Positions 44,716-56,295 of a stretch of 64,000 bases of DNA are shown piece after piece. Source of the DNA: Tomocerus qinae (lineage: Eukaryota; Arthropoda; Collembola; Entomobryomorpha; Tomoceridae); assembly GCA_020055645.1 (NCBI GenBank), contig CM034546.1:125013875-125077874 (forward strand), written 5' to 3'. The first letter of the stretch is position 1. Every line of letters begins with the position of its first letter. The notes under the pieces are model-generated. The model saw only the letters and a list, made by a program, of their open reading frames with translations, was not told the origin of the DNA and ran no database searches. The position numbers and the translations under genes are program-made.

Positions 44716-46033
44716 ATGAATTAAAGAGTATTAGTTCTTGCTACTTTTATACACACACAAATAACAGTCGACTGTTTAAAAGTACATTTCAGCAGGTAAA
44801 TAATTCCAGTTTAGCTAAAATGTTGTTAACCTTTAGAAGTAACCCATAATTAACCTCTGCCTGCATTTAAATATAAACGGACAACTAAAATGTCAACTTA
44901 TTCTGTAAGATTGTTCACCCTAAATTTTTTATGATTCATAGCATTTATAAGAAGGTACACTATTATCATAGCTAACTTTTTCCCAGCAGCCTACTTTTCT
45001 ATTGCAAAAAATGTTTAAATTAATTAAACTTTACAGTGTCCAATTACTAAGATATTCACAAAGCAAAAAACTTCACAAACTAGAAATAGGTACATTAGAT
45101 TTGAATAAAAACCTTATTTCTACTTTTAGCTAGGATATAATAAAATTAAGAAAATATTATTAGATTAAATAAAGCAAGCAAATAATTATACTTTTAATTT
45201 AGGGTTAAGTTCAAATTGTTTAAATGAATTCATTGATGTGTACATATTTTCATTACAATTTTCTGTTGCAGTTTATTTGTGACACCAGCGGTAAAATACA
45301 TTTTTACTATTAATTTATTTTTTATGCTTAAAGGTTTGGCAATGTCACAATATTATTTTATTGTAAACGCAGTTCTCCTTCCTAAGTTGCAATTTCCTAT
45401 TTATTTCTACTCGGTGTTACCTTGCTGCAATGTTTTTGGAGAAAATGTATTCTATAATAATATGAATATAGAAGTTATATAGGTACCTAGTCTATGAATA
45501 CCTGAGTATATAGTTTGTTGTTAGATTATGCATGGCTGACTTTTACTGGAAGAAACTAATTAAAGTTTATCATTTTCCTGTTTTCCAAGATAAAAACTCA
45601 ATTTTTGTGGCAGGTACTGAGTAAGGTAATCTGTCTTCAGCCAACAAGACTAATCTATGTCTTAATACTAGATCTATTCATTTAGCACGCATTTATTAAT
45701 GAAGAACCGGTTTCGGTGAAATAAAAATCTGGAAGATATGGAAATTAACAAGGTTGCTGTTAGAGGGGATCATACATCATTGATATTGATAAAACTAATA
45801 CTTTTCTCAGTGACCTTGTTGATAGTGCATAACTTGTGTCTTACTTGTGCATGGTCACGGTCAGTTGCACTTCAGAAAAGTGAACTATATTGTAATTCTA
45901 AGAAAACATTATTTGTATGCCATAATTGAGCACTACGTAAGAGATCAAGAGATGATTATTCCGAAATGCATTTATGGATGTAATCTTTTTAGATTGGCAA
46001 TACCTTGGAAATTCATTCAAGCTTCAACTGTGA
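44716..46033. other. Intergenic stretch between divergent genes
   Basis: Two short ORFs at 45279-45482 and 45738-45929 have no supporting motif or splice structure. I treat the stretch as non-coding apart from the promoter of the Kazal gene at its right end. Confidence 0.45.
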
Positions 46034-46042
46034 TATATAAAG
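46034..46042 (+). promoter_or_regulatory. TATA box of the Kazal inhibitor gene
   Basis: TATATAAAG lies about 90 bp before the start codon at 46123, with no other TATA-like sequence nearer the gene. Confidence 0.5.
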
Positions 46043-46122
46043 ATGAGTTCTTAGGGGAAAGTTTCCAGAAAATATTCAGAAAATAGAAGCAGAACAACGT
46101 AGACGAATCCACACAGAGAAAA

Positions 46123-46668
46123 ATGTACAAAGTCGTATTGATTGTTGGTTTTGCTGCATTTCTGGGTCTAGCATCCTCTCAATCCCTACTCGTATATCAA
46201 ACTGAAGCAGTAAGTTCAGTTCAAGTAAGTCAAATATAAAAAATTGACCGCATTTACAATTTCTAAAGATTTTCCTAAAAAAAGAACTTGAAAGTTTGTT
46301 TGTTTTTCAAAATGTAGTCCATTAAATACTTCTGGAAGAAAGTATCATTTAAAATATTATTTATTATTGTATAAAATAGTGTCCAGGAGTATGTCCAGCT
46401 GTGTATGCCCCAGTTTGTGCTGGGTGGGGAAGATCAAATAGAGTACAAACATTTTCTAACCTCTGCATGCTTGAAAATGCCCGAAGATGCAACAGTGGCA
46501 GTAGTAAGTGATTACGGAGACCTATATTACTTAATGCATAATCAATAAATCAGATTATTTCGAATATTACTAAACTTCTTTTTTGTTGTAGGTTGGAATT
46601 GGATTTACAATGGGCCCTGCACTCAAAATTATTTGAACTATGTGTTCAGATACAGATATGTGAAATGA
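46123..46668 (+). CDS. Kazal-type serine protease inhibitor, secreted
   Basis: Three exons give 100 residues when exon 1 ends at 46224 (SSVQ/gtaagt), or 95 when it ends at 46209 (TEA/gtaagt). Both donors are in phase 0, so alternative splicing is possible. Exons 2 and 3 are 46380-46503 and 46592-46668. Residues 1-19 are a signal peptide (MYKVVLIVGFAAFLGLASS). The single Kazal domain has six cysteines: CPGVCPAVYAPVCAG, the SNLC segment, RRCNSG and GPC. The usual P1 site is the second residue after the second Kazal cysteine (CPAVY), giving Ala, so an elastase- or subtilisin-type target is more probable than trypsin. It may act in gut, saliva or defence. Confidence 0.85.
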
Positions 46669-47217
46669 ATTCAACGAGTTAAAATAAACGTCCTATTCAC
46701 AGTAAATTAGAAGTCTTTTTTACTATTTTGACCTCATTTAGAAATATATTTTTGTCAATCTGAGACATTATTATTGTTATCTAGATATTAATTACATGAA
46801 TAAAAATACCAAAAGTATCTACCGTATTGTATTCTACCGTATTTTTTTATTTTACATCAGGAACATGAAGTCATGCAATATTCACCATTTTAATATTCCA
46901 ACTTTTAAAAGGAATAAAAATATTCTGGGTCATAAAAATTGGAATTTTTTCTCTAATTTAGAATTGTTATAATAACATGCCCATCAAAAATAATAAAATA
47001 AAAAATAAAATTGTCCCATTGATTGTGTGAGTGAATAAGGAAGAGAATAATTCCATTTAAAAAGGGTACAAAAGTCAAATTTTAATATTTAGGTTAATTT
47101 TTAAATGCTTAAAAATTGACAATAAAAACATTAAAAATAATTATCAAAATTCAGTTACTTTAATTCAGTTAATTTAATGCATTAATTGAAGTGGGAATTG
47201 TTTAAAACTTTCTACAT
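46669..47217. other. Intergenic stretch between Kazal gene and the FLYWCH/BED locus
   Basis: AT-rich. It contains an AATAAA on the minus strand near 47125 that could end the last module of the locus. No other feature. Confidence 0.5.
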
Positions 47218-47765
47218 TCAAATTTTTGGTTCCGAATGTTCGTCTTCATTTTCTACCAAATTGATATTTTTTACTTGAGGAGACTCATCTGTCTTGCCAC
47301 CAGATTCATTTGATAAAGATTGTTTTCTTTTATAGTAGGATAGAAAATTGGCTAATTTCAATTTCTCTGGAGGTGAAGTATCAGGACAATTTTCAGTGAG
47401 ATAGTCAATAATCTGTTGAGGCTTATTGACTCCCCTTTTAAGTAGAGCAATTATTTGTGTCTTCGTTTCCTTACTCATCGACCGCTGTCCAATATGAGTA
47501 TGATTGTGTTCTGCATTATTCGACCATAGATTCACATGAGTGTTTCTGAAATATTGCAATTTCATCCGAAATGGACATTTCTTGCGGCCTTCGTTACACA
47601 AATAATATTCGACTTTTCCATCTACAGTCACGTTTGTGCTCTTCAAACTATATCCATTCTCCCTCATAGTTCCCTCAGCTTCTTTTGGAGACCCGAACGT
47701 TCTCAGCAATGTCCAGCCATTCGCTTTTCTCCCTTTCGAAGAAGAAATCAGCTTTGATTCGCCAC
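47218..47765 (-). CDS. FLYWCH/WRKY-GCM-like module 1 (type I)
   Basis: One exon opening at a strong acceptor (ttaatattatag/GTGGCG, phase 1) and encoding about 182 residues. The upstream ATG frame (from 47826) reads through intron-like sequence and I discount it. The zinc-binding core is VEYYLCNEGRKKCPF (Cx6C), then LKLQYF, LWSNNAEHNHTH (HxH), the fold shared by FLYWCH, WRKY and GCM domains. A helical segment follows (KETKTQIIALLKRGVNKPQQ and so on) and an acidic tail. It is closely related to the modules at 48146 and 49210. Confidence 0.75.
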
Positions 47766-48145
47766 CTATAATATTAAACGAAAATAAAATAATACAAAAT
47801 AAAAAAAGTGTAAAATCAGGCATCATTAAATTTCGCAGTTATTTGTATATTCCATATCCAAGGTGGAATTTCTATCTAATATCTCATCTCCTCTTTCACG
47901 AGAAAAAGATTTTGGCAAGAAGAAGCTCAAGCAGAAGATTATGGACGAAAATATTAAAATTCTATGTGCTTCTAAAGTATGGATATAAATTAAATAAATT
48001 CTATTGGTGCATTAATGATTGCGGAAAATTAAAAAAAACAAAGGAATGATACAAAAACTTTTAAAAATGCATGTTTTATTTAAAAATCCCTTATTTTTTG
48101 GGAAAAATCATCAGCTGGTACAACATTTTGCAAATAGTTTTAATT

Positions 48146-48727
48146 TTAAAGACTCAAAGGTTCTTCTTTGGTATTTTCAAGTTTAAGGTTATCTCCTGGC
48201 TGATCGGGAAAATTTTCAGTAGCTCCAATTTCTCCAGATGAAGAATTCTTTTTGCGGTGGTACTGCAGAAAATTGATTAATTTGCCTTTCTCGGGGGCTG
48301 GGATGGTTGGGCAATTTTCATTGAAGTATTTTATGATCTGCTGAGGTTTGTTGATGCCTCTGTTCAGTAGAGAGATGATTTCGTCTTTCGTTTCTTTAGG
48401 TATAGAGCGTTGAGACCCGTGTTCGTGGTTGTGCTCTGCATCATTCGACCACAAATTCTGAGTTGTATTTCTAAAGTACTGCAGCTTGAGGCGAAACGGA
48501 CATTTCTTGCGACCTTCTCTACAGTTGTAGTACTCCACTTTCCCATCCAAATTGATATTCGTGTAGAGCAAAGAATATCCTCCTTCCCTCACGCTTTCTT
48601 CTGCTTCTTTGGCATTCGTAAACGTCTTGAGTAATGTCCACGCCCATTTTATCTTCATCTTCTTAGGTCTTGAACTCCCTTTCGATGAGGAAACACGACC
48701 GGCACCTTCATTTCCATAATGAACCAT
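48146..48727 (-). CDS. FLYWCH/WRKY-GCM-like module 2 (type I)
   Basis: It could open at an acceptor-like AG at 48706 (AATGAAG/GTGCCG, phase 1, weak pyrimidine tract) or start at the ATG 48727 (MVHYGNEGAG). The conserved GNEG lead shared with module 3 argues for coding sequence across that point. The core is VEYYNCREGRKKCPF, LKLQYF, LWSNDAEHNHEH, followed by KETKDEIISLLNRGINKPQQ. The Lys/Arg-rich start (SSRPKKMKIKWAW) looks like a nuclear signal. An AATAAA follows at about 48075. Confidence 0.72.
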   Translation of the reverse strand: MVHYGNEGAGRVSSSKGSSRPKKMKIKWAWTLLKTFTNAKEAEESVREGGYSLLYTNINLDGKVEYYNCREGRKKCPFRLKLQYFRNTTQNLWSNDAEHNHEHGSQRSIPKETKDEIISLLNRGINKPQQIIKYFNENCPTIPAPEKGKLINFLQYHRKKNSSSGEIGATENFPDQPGDNLKLENTKEEPLSL

Positions 48728-49209
48728 CAGTAAAAATAAATACCCGAAATAATAATAGACAACAAATTATTTACTACTAGTCCCTGGTCATTAGTATTTT
48801 AGACGTAATTTTAGTCCTCTACGGAGTATTTTAAAAACAAATGCTACATAATAAAAAATGTGTGATTGGAATTTTTCAGTCAATGGAATTGATTTCTATT
48901 AGATTTCCTAGTATGCATCTATCAAATCAAGGTAACATTTTTGAAAGAAAACTGCAACCCTTCTTGGGATGTACGATATTCCTAATAAATAATTCACTAT
49001 TTCCGGAAAATGAATTAAAATTATGTAATAAATATGAATTGGCTTTGGTCAATCTGATTTACAAGGAGAAATAAAAGATTAATAGAACTTAAATAATTAT
49101 TTAATTCTGAAGTATCAGCTGATTTATTATGCTTGTACATTACAATCCACTACATTTCATTTTGAAGTTGTCTATCTCCATTTATATGTATAATTTGTAA
49201 TGTTTAGGT

Positions 49210-49784
49210 TTACAAAATGTCTGTTTTATGTATAAACTTGACATTTTTTGTTTCAGTAGGTGGTTCGTCTTCATCTTCTTCCAAATTAACATTTTTCGTT
49301 TCAGAAGGTTCGTCTTTCTTCCCAGATTCACTCCGTGAAGATTTTTTCTTTCTGTAGTAGGATAGAAAATTGGCTAATTTTAATTTCTCCGGAGGTGAAA
49401 TATCAGGACAATTTTCAGTGAGATAGTCAAGAATCTGCTGAGGCTTTTTGATTCCTCTGTTGAGTAGAGCGATTATTTCGTTCTTCAATGCTTTACTCAT
49501 CAAATCAGGTTTCAAATGGGCGTGATTGTGTTCAGCATTGTTCGTCCATAGATTCACAGCAGTGGTTCTGAAATACTGCAACTTCAATCGAAATGGACAT
49601 TTCTTGCGGCCTTCGTTGCACAAGTAGTACTCCACTTTTCCATCCAGATTAATATTTGTGCTCATTAAGGTGTACCCATCTTCTCTCAACGATCTCTCAG
49701 CTTCTTGTGCAGTCGTAAACGTTTTCAGCAATGTCCAGTTCCATCTTTTCTTCCCTTGTGAAGAAGTCATCTTAGTTACGGCAC
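49210..49784 (-). CDS. FLYWCH/WRKY-GCM-like module 3 (type I)
   Basis: Third member of the type I set: VEYYLCNEGRKKCPF, LKLQYF, LWTNNAEHNHAH, a helical segment (LLNRGIKKPQQILDYLTENC) and an acidic tail. It opens at a phase-1 AG at 49785 (AATGAAG/GTGCCG). There is no ATG at the spot where module 2 has one; the first ATG in frame is at MTSSQGKK, still ahead of the domain. A start there or splicing from the shared exon are both possible. Confidence 0.72.
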
Positions 49785-49800
49785 CTTCATTCCCAAACAA

Positions 49801-50266
49801 TGCACGAAGTATGAAAATATTAGAAATAATAATAATTAATGAATATCGTATACTGATCTAATTATTTAGAATAATTATTTGCCATTTCTCTATTTCCAAC
49901 TCATCCCTTTTAAAATGATCTAGAAAAATAACACTTCTGTTACAAAATTGACAAAAAGTAACAAAAGGTAAATCGATATAAATCTGATATGTCTGTAATG
50001 AATTTCTATATTTTCTAGTAGAATCAGTTATTTTACCCAAACCTATCTTATAATTGTTATAATAAGACTATTATAGTTAGTGGAGTCTTAAAAACAAACA
50101 ACGGTGTCAACATTTGTTTTCTGTCTCAAAATTTTAATTATATATTTGCAATCCAAATCATAAATACACAATTTTTCCAACATTATTTTCCAATATAACT
50201 ACATAATAAATGCTAAATAACATATTACAAATTTACTCAGCTTAGATTAGAATACGACTGGAAGGA
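49801..50266. other. Spacer between modules 3 and 4
   Basis: AT-rich intron-like or intergenic DNA with no feature and no candidate first exon for module 3. Confidence 0.5.
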
Positions 50267-51060
50267 TTAGCCTACAGTTTCATCTTTTGAAAGTATTTTA
50301 GCTTCTTTAATTTTCTTTTCTTCGCTTGAGGATGAATGTACTTGTATAAATCCTTTAGGGGTAAAGTCTTTTACAAGGTTAGAAGTTAGTATCGGACTTT
50401 CTGCAGGAATAGGAACAGCAGAAATGTTTCCCCTTGCTCGTGCTCTAATTCGCTGCATGTTTCTTCTGCACGATACTATATTCAATTTCGCAGTAGCAGT
50501 TTCACTAGCACCTGCCATCACTGTGGCAAATATTTCAGAAGGAGGAGTATCACTATTTTCTGCTTCTTGTCTCATTCTGTTAAGCAACTCTAGAATTTCT
50601 ACCCTGAAACAAAAAAAATGACATTAGAAAGGTTTTAGTAGCATTAATATAAATGTAGCAGCAAATAATGCCAATATAGCCTCAAAATGGAATTCGTCAA
50701 AATACAAAAGCCTTTGGTAATTAAATGTCAACATACTTTGTGGGATTAGGAGGATGATCATGCTCACAAGTTAATTTCAAGCGTCCATCGGTGTAACAGT
50801 AAACCGCTTTCCCTTTACAATGATTTTCAGCCATTTCTCCCTTCCTTTTCTCGCAACATCGCCAATAAGAAACATTTCTAACAGTTTTGGTCTTCATATA
50901 CACATATCCCTGATTTTCAAGCTTATCACCTTTAATTTATGGAGTCATTATCAGTATGATACTTATTATGACATTAAATCATAATATTATTCTAAGATTA
51001 TTCTATTACCTCCCCTTTGCGTCCCAAGAAACCTTATAGGTCCATAATCTTCAATGATAT
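50267..51060 (-). CDS. FLYWCH module 4 (type II, with helical tail)
   Basis: Three exons (51060-51010, 50929-50737, 50603-50267). The first opens at a phase-1 AG (GTAAAAG/ATATC) and reads DIIEDYGPIRFLGTQRG. The second carries the FLYWCH finger: NQGYVYMKTKTVRNVSYWRC, a second Cys in ENHCKGKAV, and CEHDHPPNP (HxH). The third encodes the helix shared by all type II modules (VEILELLNRMRQEAENSDTP, then IFATVMAGAS and CRRNMQRIR). FLYWCH fingers bind DNA or RNA. The helical tail after HPPxP is the arrangement I know from FLYWCH-MULE transposase proteins, but no transposase domain is present here. Confidence 0.7.
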
Positions 51061-51200
51061 CTTTTACGTTAAATAAACAAACATTTAAATAGTATATAAA
51101 CACTTTAGGAACAAATTATTGACTAACATGAACAACAGATCTAATTTGACTACAGTAAAAAATAATTCCTGACCTTGGAAATTCTACTGCATATTGAATA

Positions 51201-51799
51201 CAGTGTACAAAATTTACCACTTTTTAGCCTTTTTTACCATCACAGTGGTAAAAATGCACTTAATGGTAAAAATGCATTTAATGGTAAAAATGGTAAATTT
51301 TAGCGATTGATTAGACAGCTGAGTACAGATATACTAGACTTCCTAAAATGTAAGTTTTAAAATTTTATTTTCTATGAAATATTTCCAATTAGCCCCTTAA
51401 TCAATTAAATTAATTATATTTATTTGATTGTACACCAAAAGTTATAAAAAAATGAAGAAAGAAAGATTGTATTTGGTATCGCCCATTTAAAATTGATGCT
51501 AATTTAATTGCAATTAATTTCTCAATCGGCAAGGGTTGTTAGCTCCCCCATTTGTTGAATTCTACTCTGATTGATGAACACTTATCAATTTGTGACAACA
51601 ATGATCATCTGCTAAGCTATTTCATACTTTGGCACCGAATTTTATTCAAAATTCAAACAGGAAATTTAAATGAAACTATTTTTTACCATTTATACCATTT
51701 ATACCACTTACCACTGCTTTTTAGGTAGTGGTATTTAACGTTAAATACCATTAAAAACCACTTACCACTGGTAAGTGGTAAATGGTATTTTGTACACTG
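51201..51799. mobile_element. Non-autonomous hAT-like element, 599 bp
   Basis: Ends CAGTGTACAAAATTTACCAC and the inverse (GGTATTTTGTACACTG), flanked by a perfect 8-bp duplication ATTGAATA (51193-51200, 51800-51807). Subterminal phrases around TGGTAAAAATGCA and ACCACTTACCACT repeat in both orientations, a usual arrangement of transposase-binding sites. No coding capacity. It lies between modules 4 and 5. Confidence 0.88.
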
Positions 51800-51950
51800 A
51801 TTGAATATCCTATTCATTCAGTCTAAATTCTAATGCTATTAATCATGGGAATTCTATGTCAATAAAATTAATAAATGTCGACTGTCTCAGTAATTATTGT
51901 ACCCAATCAAAAAGTCCTAGAGTAAAACATTTAAATCAAACATTGTAAAA

Positions 51951-52548
51951 CTATGGTAGAATTTGAGTATTTTCAGAATTCCCCGCCGTATCTGGCAGTA
52001 TATTTTCTTCCATTTTAACAGTTTCACTTTGAGCAGTTGGCTTTTTAGACTTGGCTTGCTTAAGTTGTCTGAATCGTCTCATATTTCTTTTGCACATGTT
52101 TTCAGAGACATTGGCGACAGCTAGATCTGAGGCTCCTTCCATGACCATAGTAAAAATGAGTGCTGCTGATATGTCTGTCGTTTCAGCTAGCTCCTTCATC
52201 CTTCGCATCAACTCTATGATTTCCAAGCTACAAATCAAAAGGTTTTAGTAATTTTCTTACGTACAATTTCCAAAAAATAATAACTAAAGGCATACCGAGC
52301 AGGTTCTGGAGGATGGCTGTGATCAGCAGTGACAACAAATGCATGAGTTTCTCTGTTGAAATTTGCTCTTGCTTTGCATTTGGTTCGTCTTTCACAACTC
52401 AGGTATAAGACATTCTTTTCCTCACTTCGTCTGTTGTACAAATATCCACCGCTTTCGAATTTTTCATTTCCTTTGAGTGACTCCAGGATTTGAACTGGAA
52501 TGGGTGGTGCATTATCTTTCGGTAACTTACATCGTGAACCGCGATTAA
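51951..52548 (-). CDS. FLYWCH module 5 (type II, with helical tail)
   Basis: Two exons (52548-52296 and 52227-51951), phase 2 between them. It opens at a phase-1 acceptor (GACTTAG/TTAATC). Exon 1 has a lead (PPIPVQILESLKGNEKFESG), the FLYWCH core GYLYNRRS, YLSCERRTKCKARAN and TADHSHPPEPAR. Exon 2 gives LEIIELMRRMKELAETTDIS, IFTMVMEGAS and CKRNMRRFRQ. The tryptophan of the consensus YW is replaced (VLYLSC). Confidence 0.7.
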
Positions 52549-52922
52549 CTAAGTCAGTGAAAACAAACTGTCAATTTTGGGTTACTTAAAATCTAGAGCT
52601 ATTTAATTGATATGGTGCAACACAAAAAATGCTCGTTAAATATCTGTAAACAGATGTTTATTCGTCATAACAAGTAACATTTCATTGGTAAATTAATTAT
52701 GTCGAATCCGCACGTAAGCAACTCTAAAGTATCACGAATACTATTTAATTGTTAATAAATAATTGTAATGCAAGCGATTTTCTAACATATATATCGTTCT
52801 AAATAATTTTTCAATGTACCTATAAATAATAAACTATTATATTGTGCTGAATTATGCGAATAATAACTATATAGGCTTCACTGGGTATTTCCATCGATCA
52901 GCTGATCTACAGAATTTAGTGA

Positions 52923-53551
52923 CTATTGTGACGTCAGAGTTAAATCTAGAGTAGAGAGAGCACCCAAATTTGTTTCTGTTGAGTCTGAAATGTGAATTAA
53001 GTCTTCTAGCATGTGCGCTGCATTTTCAGTTTCATCGACAATTTGTTCTTCCCCGAAATGAGGTTTTATTTGTGCTGATGATTCATTTCCTTCTGTATTA
53101 TCAGATTTTGGTTTTCGAGACTGTTTATTAGAATGAATGCCATGTCTTTCCTTAAATCTGGCCAACCAGCCATTTGTAGCTGTCCATTGTCCGTCTGGAT
53201 TCAATTGCTTGTAAATCTCGTCAGCCTTCGTTTGTAACATGGCACTGGTCACTTCTTGTTTCTCCAGAGATACATTCGTCAGCCATTCATACAAAGCTTT
53301 GTCTACTTGTGGCTGTGAGCCAGTTTTCAACCGCTTCCGGGCATTTTGGCCTGAACAAACTGCATCTTCGATATTGTGCTTGGAATTCTTTATTCTACTG
53401 ACTATAGAAGGTGATAGTTTGTACAGTTTACTCACTTCACTAGCCTTTTTAACACTTAACTGCTGGAGAATTTCCAGTTTTTTCTCGTAAGTTAAAACAT
53501 TTCTCCGCATTTTTACGCCTTGTTGTTTGGCGCGACTAATGGTAATAAGCC
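52923..53551 (-). CDS. CENP-B/pogo-type DNA-binding protein module, no DDE domain
   Basis: A single exon of about 210 residues. It can open at a strong phase-1 acceptor (gtttgttgtccacag/GGCTT), or start at the ATG 53510 (MRRNVLTYEKK). The N-terminal half has two HTH domains typical of CENP-B and Tigger/pogo transposases: a psq-type HTH (TYEKKLEILQQLSVKKASEV, SKLYKLSPSIVSRIKN) and a CENPB-type HTH (VDKALYEWLTNVS, TNGWLARFKERHGI). The acidic tail (ETENAAHMLEDLIHISD) ends without any DDE catalytic domain. It looks like a host-adopted DNA-binding part of a pogo-like transposase that uses the same splice phase as the FLYWCH modules around it. Confidence 0.75.
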
Positions 53552-53960
53552 CTGTGGACAACAAACGAAAAGTAAATGAACTACTTAAAGATACATTTGC
53601 AAATCAGCTTCCAAGATGTGTACATCTCTATGCAAATGCAACAAGAATGTATTCTACCTAAGCCTAAACATAAAAAAATGCTTAAAATTTTGTATACACA
53701 TGTTTATCAATTGAATGCCCTTAATTTTATTATACTTGCTTACATTAATTATTCTCCAGTGCAAACTTAGAGTACCTACGTGCGGATTTGATCATAGTAT
53801 AATATATAATTATAAAATATTATCAATATATATTTAATTAAAACCTATTTAATTGATTTTTGAAATAATACCTAACCCTAAAATTAAACTGGTCTCATTA
53901 TACGAGTAATTGTACCTAAACGATCCATCCATTTAAACCAATAGATACAAACAGCTATTT

Positions 53961-54623
53961 TTATAACAAAATTTTATTTCTATCTATCTGGGACAAATTA
54001 GGTAGAGTGGGACCAATTAGTTCAGCATCTGATGTAGAAGGTGTTGTTATATTTGACTCTGGTATAATTTTTTCTGTTTTTGGTGACTTTTTTGGCAAAC
54101 GTGGTGGTTTGCTTTTTCCTCCTATGCCCTTTGACTTCCTAAAGTTCAGTATGTTTCGTTTGCACGATTCTTCAGATAAGCTGCCTTTGGCCACATCACT
54201 AGCTCCAATCATAACTCTAGCAAATATATCTCCAGGCTTATCTTCACTAATTTCTGCTGCTACACGCATTTGATACAACAACTTCAAAATTTCGAATCTA
54301 GTATAAGAAATATATTAATTAGAATAATTAATTCCATTTAAATTAAATTAAATTATTTTTAATTGTTTAAAATTGGTACCTTCCGGGATCTGGTGCATGA
54401 CTATGTTCCTGAGTCTTGACAAAGCCGTCATTTCTGTTATACGTTCCTCTACCTCTGCATTTATCTCGTTTTTCACAAGACCAGAAGGACATAGACAAGG
54501 AATCATTCTTCGTAAAAACATGGCAGTACAGATAATTTTCGCATTCTAATTTTTGCTTTCCACGTTGTGATTCAACAAACTGGGCGACTTTTCCTTTAGG
54601 TGATAGATCTGCAGCTACTACAG
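53961..54623 (-). CDS. FLYWCH module 6 (type II, with helical tail)
   Basis: Two exons (54623-54380, 54297-53961), phase 2 between. It opens at a phase-1 acceptor (AAATCAG/CTGTAG). Exon 1: GKVAQFVESQRGKQKLECEN, the finger SFWSCEKRDKCRGRGTY and EHSHAPDPG. Exon 2: FEILKLLYQMRVAAEISEDK, IFARVMIGAS and CKRNILNFRKS, then a Pro/Lys-rich tail (GGKSKPPRLPKKSPK) that may be a nuclear signal. Confidence 0.7.
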
Positions 54624-54978
54624 CTGATTTATAATTAATTCAGATAATTAGTTCCATAGATATTAACAATGTAATCCTGCTTTGCTTTACTATCCGCCTA
54701 GCTTACTACTTTGGAGGATTACCATTGTATGTTTTCCTATTCAAAGCTATATTTTCTTCTATTGGTCTATGTAATTGTACCAAAAAATTAACTTCGATGT
54801 TAATTTATATAAAATAAATAGGAAACAATAATTAGAGCCTAATTATAAATGAAAATCATATTCAACTAGTTTGATGCGCAGTTGTTACCTATTAGTATGC
54901 ATGGCAAAATAAATCCTACCAAATGTAGATCTAACGCTTCAAAACTAAATAATTTAACTGCTTTAAAGTTAAAGAGCA

Positions 54979-55549
54979 TTAAACTATTGGTTGAAGTTTA
55001 TCTGTATCTTTTTTCTTATTTCGTATCCTTCTTATATTTCGTTTGCAACCATCTTCAGAAAATCTTGGAAGGACGTCTGCACTTGCTTCAGCCATTACTG
55101 ATGCAAATATACTTGCAGGCGTATTGTCTGAATTTTCCGCTTCCATTCGCATTTTTTTCAACAATTCCAAAATCTCCAACCTGTCAAAAGAAAATGAATT
55201 TATTATTAGAGCTAGAAAGATAATTAGGCAATAAATTCTTTTACTTGTAATTTAGAATAAAGAATAGTTAAGAATTGTCTTTATTGTCTTACCTGTGAGG
55301 ATCTGGTGGATGATTGTGTTCACATTTGACTCGAAGACCTGTGTCCCTTAATATTGCTCTTCCTTTACATTTTTTATTGCCTTTTTCACAACGCCAATGT
55401 GATACGCCATTTTTCTCGGGTTTTATTTTGTAATAGAAAAACCCTGAACTTTCAATTTTATCCTTGCCTCTTCTCGTCTCCAAAACGCGAACGGGTTCTC
55501 CGTCCTCGTATTCAATTTCTTTATCATAAGCAACATACACAGGATTCAT
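54979..55549 (-). CDS. FLYWCH module 7 (type II, with helical tail)
   Basis: Two exons (to 55293; 55180-54979), phase 2 between. Exon 1 can start at the ATG 55549 (MNPVYVAYDKEIEYEDGE) or be spliced at a phase-1 AG at 55519 (GATAAAG/AAATTG); the second option is weaker than in other modules. The finger reads GFFYYKIKPEKNGVSHWRCE, KCKGRA and CEHNHPPDP. The tail has LEILELLKKMRMEAENSDNT, IFASVMAEAS and CKRNIRRIRNK. Confidence 0.7.
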
Positions 55550-56295
55550 AATGGAAAAACCGCTTTGCAAAGTGTGCACATTAATGATCACAAAACGAAC
55601 TTTTATGCCTAATATGACATGCTAAACGTATCCTTCCATAATACCTCCACAGGGTAATTACTGACTAATTACATGATCAAATGGATTCTAAGATGGTTAA
55701 AGGCATAAGTAATATACCCTGCTAAAGTATTATTATGTCTATTTGGAATTTCAACCATTTTGGTTATGCATATTGAAAATCACCATAAACTTTTTTCAAT
55801 TATTTACCATACAGCTAAACGTGAGTAGTTCCATTACATTAGAATATTATTTTACACAGGCTAAACTTAAATTGGTCACAGTAATTGCACCATGAACATT
55901 TTATTTTTCTCTTTTATGTAATTAACAACGTAGCAATTCAAAATTCAAATAGTAATTATTAGATTTTAAATTAATTGTCTATAAATTAAGAACTGATAAC
56001 ATTAAAAATTATTCGGCATTTTGAAAAACGGAAATAATTTAAAATCCACAAAAGATAAAAATGAACTACAAAGTTACTACTCTAATATTCCTCCCTACTT
56101 AGAAACAACATTATTACTATTCCTAATTTCTACTTAGGGAAGCATATTTAGAAAATCAAATTAAGCTTAGTTCAGAAGCAACAATGTTTGCAATAATTAA
56201 ATTACATCACAATCTAATGACACTTGGTACAATGCTAACAATCGTATGAACACAGTTTTAAGACGAAATCAGCTGATAGCAAAGATTCTTAATAA

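Noticed and set aside
45279-46086. Three short plus-strand ORFs upstream of the Kazal gene
   Set aside because: Hydrophobic by AT-rich composition; no signal-peptide structure followed by a domain, no splice continuity.
47766-47826. Hydrophobic start of the ORF for module 1 (MMPDFTLFLFCIILF...) as a signal peptide
   Set aside because: It is the pyrimidine-rich intron end before a strong acceptor at 47766, and the protein is a nuclear-type zinc finger; related modules lack it.
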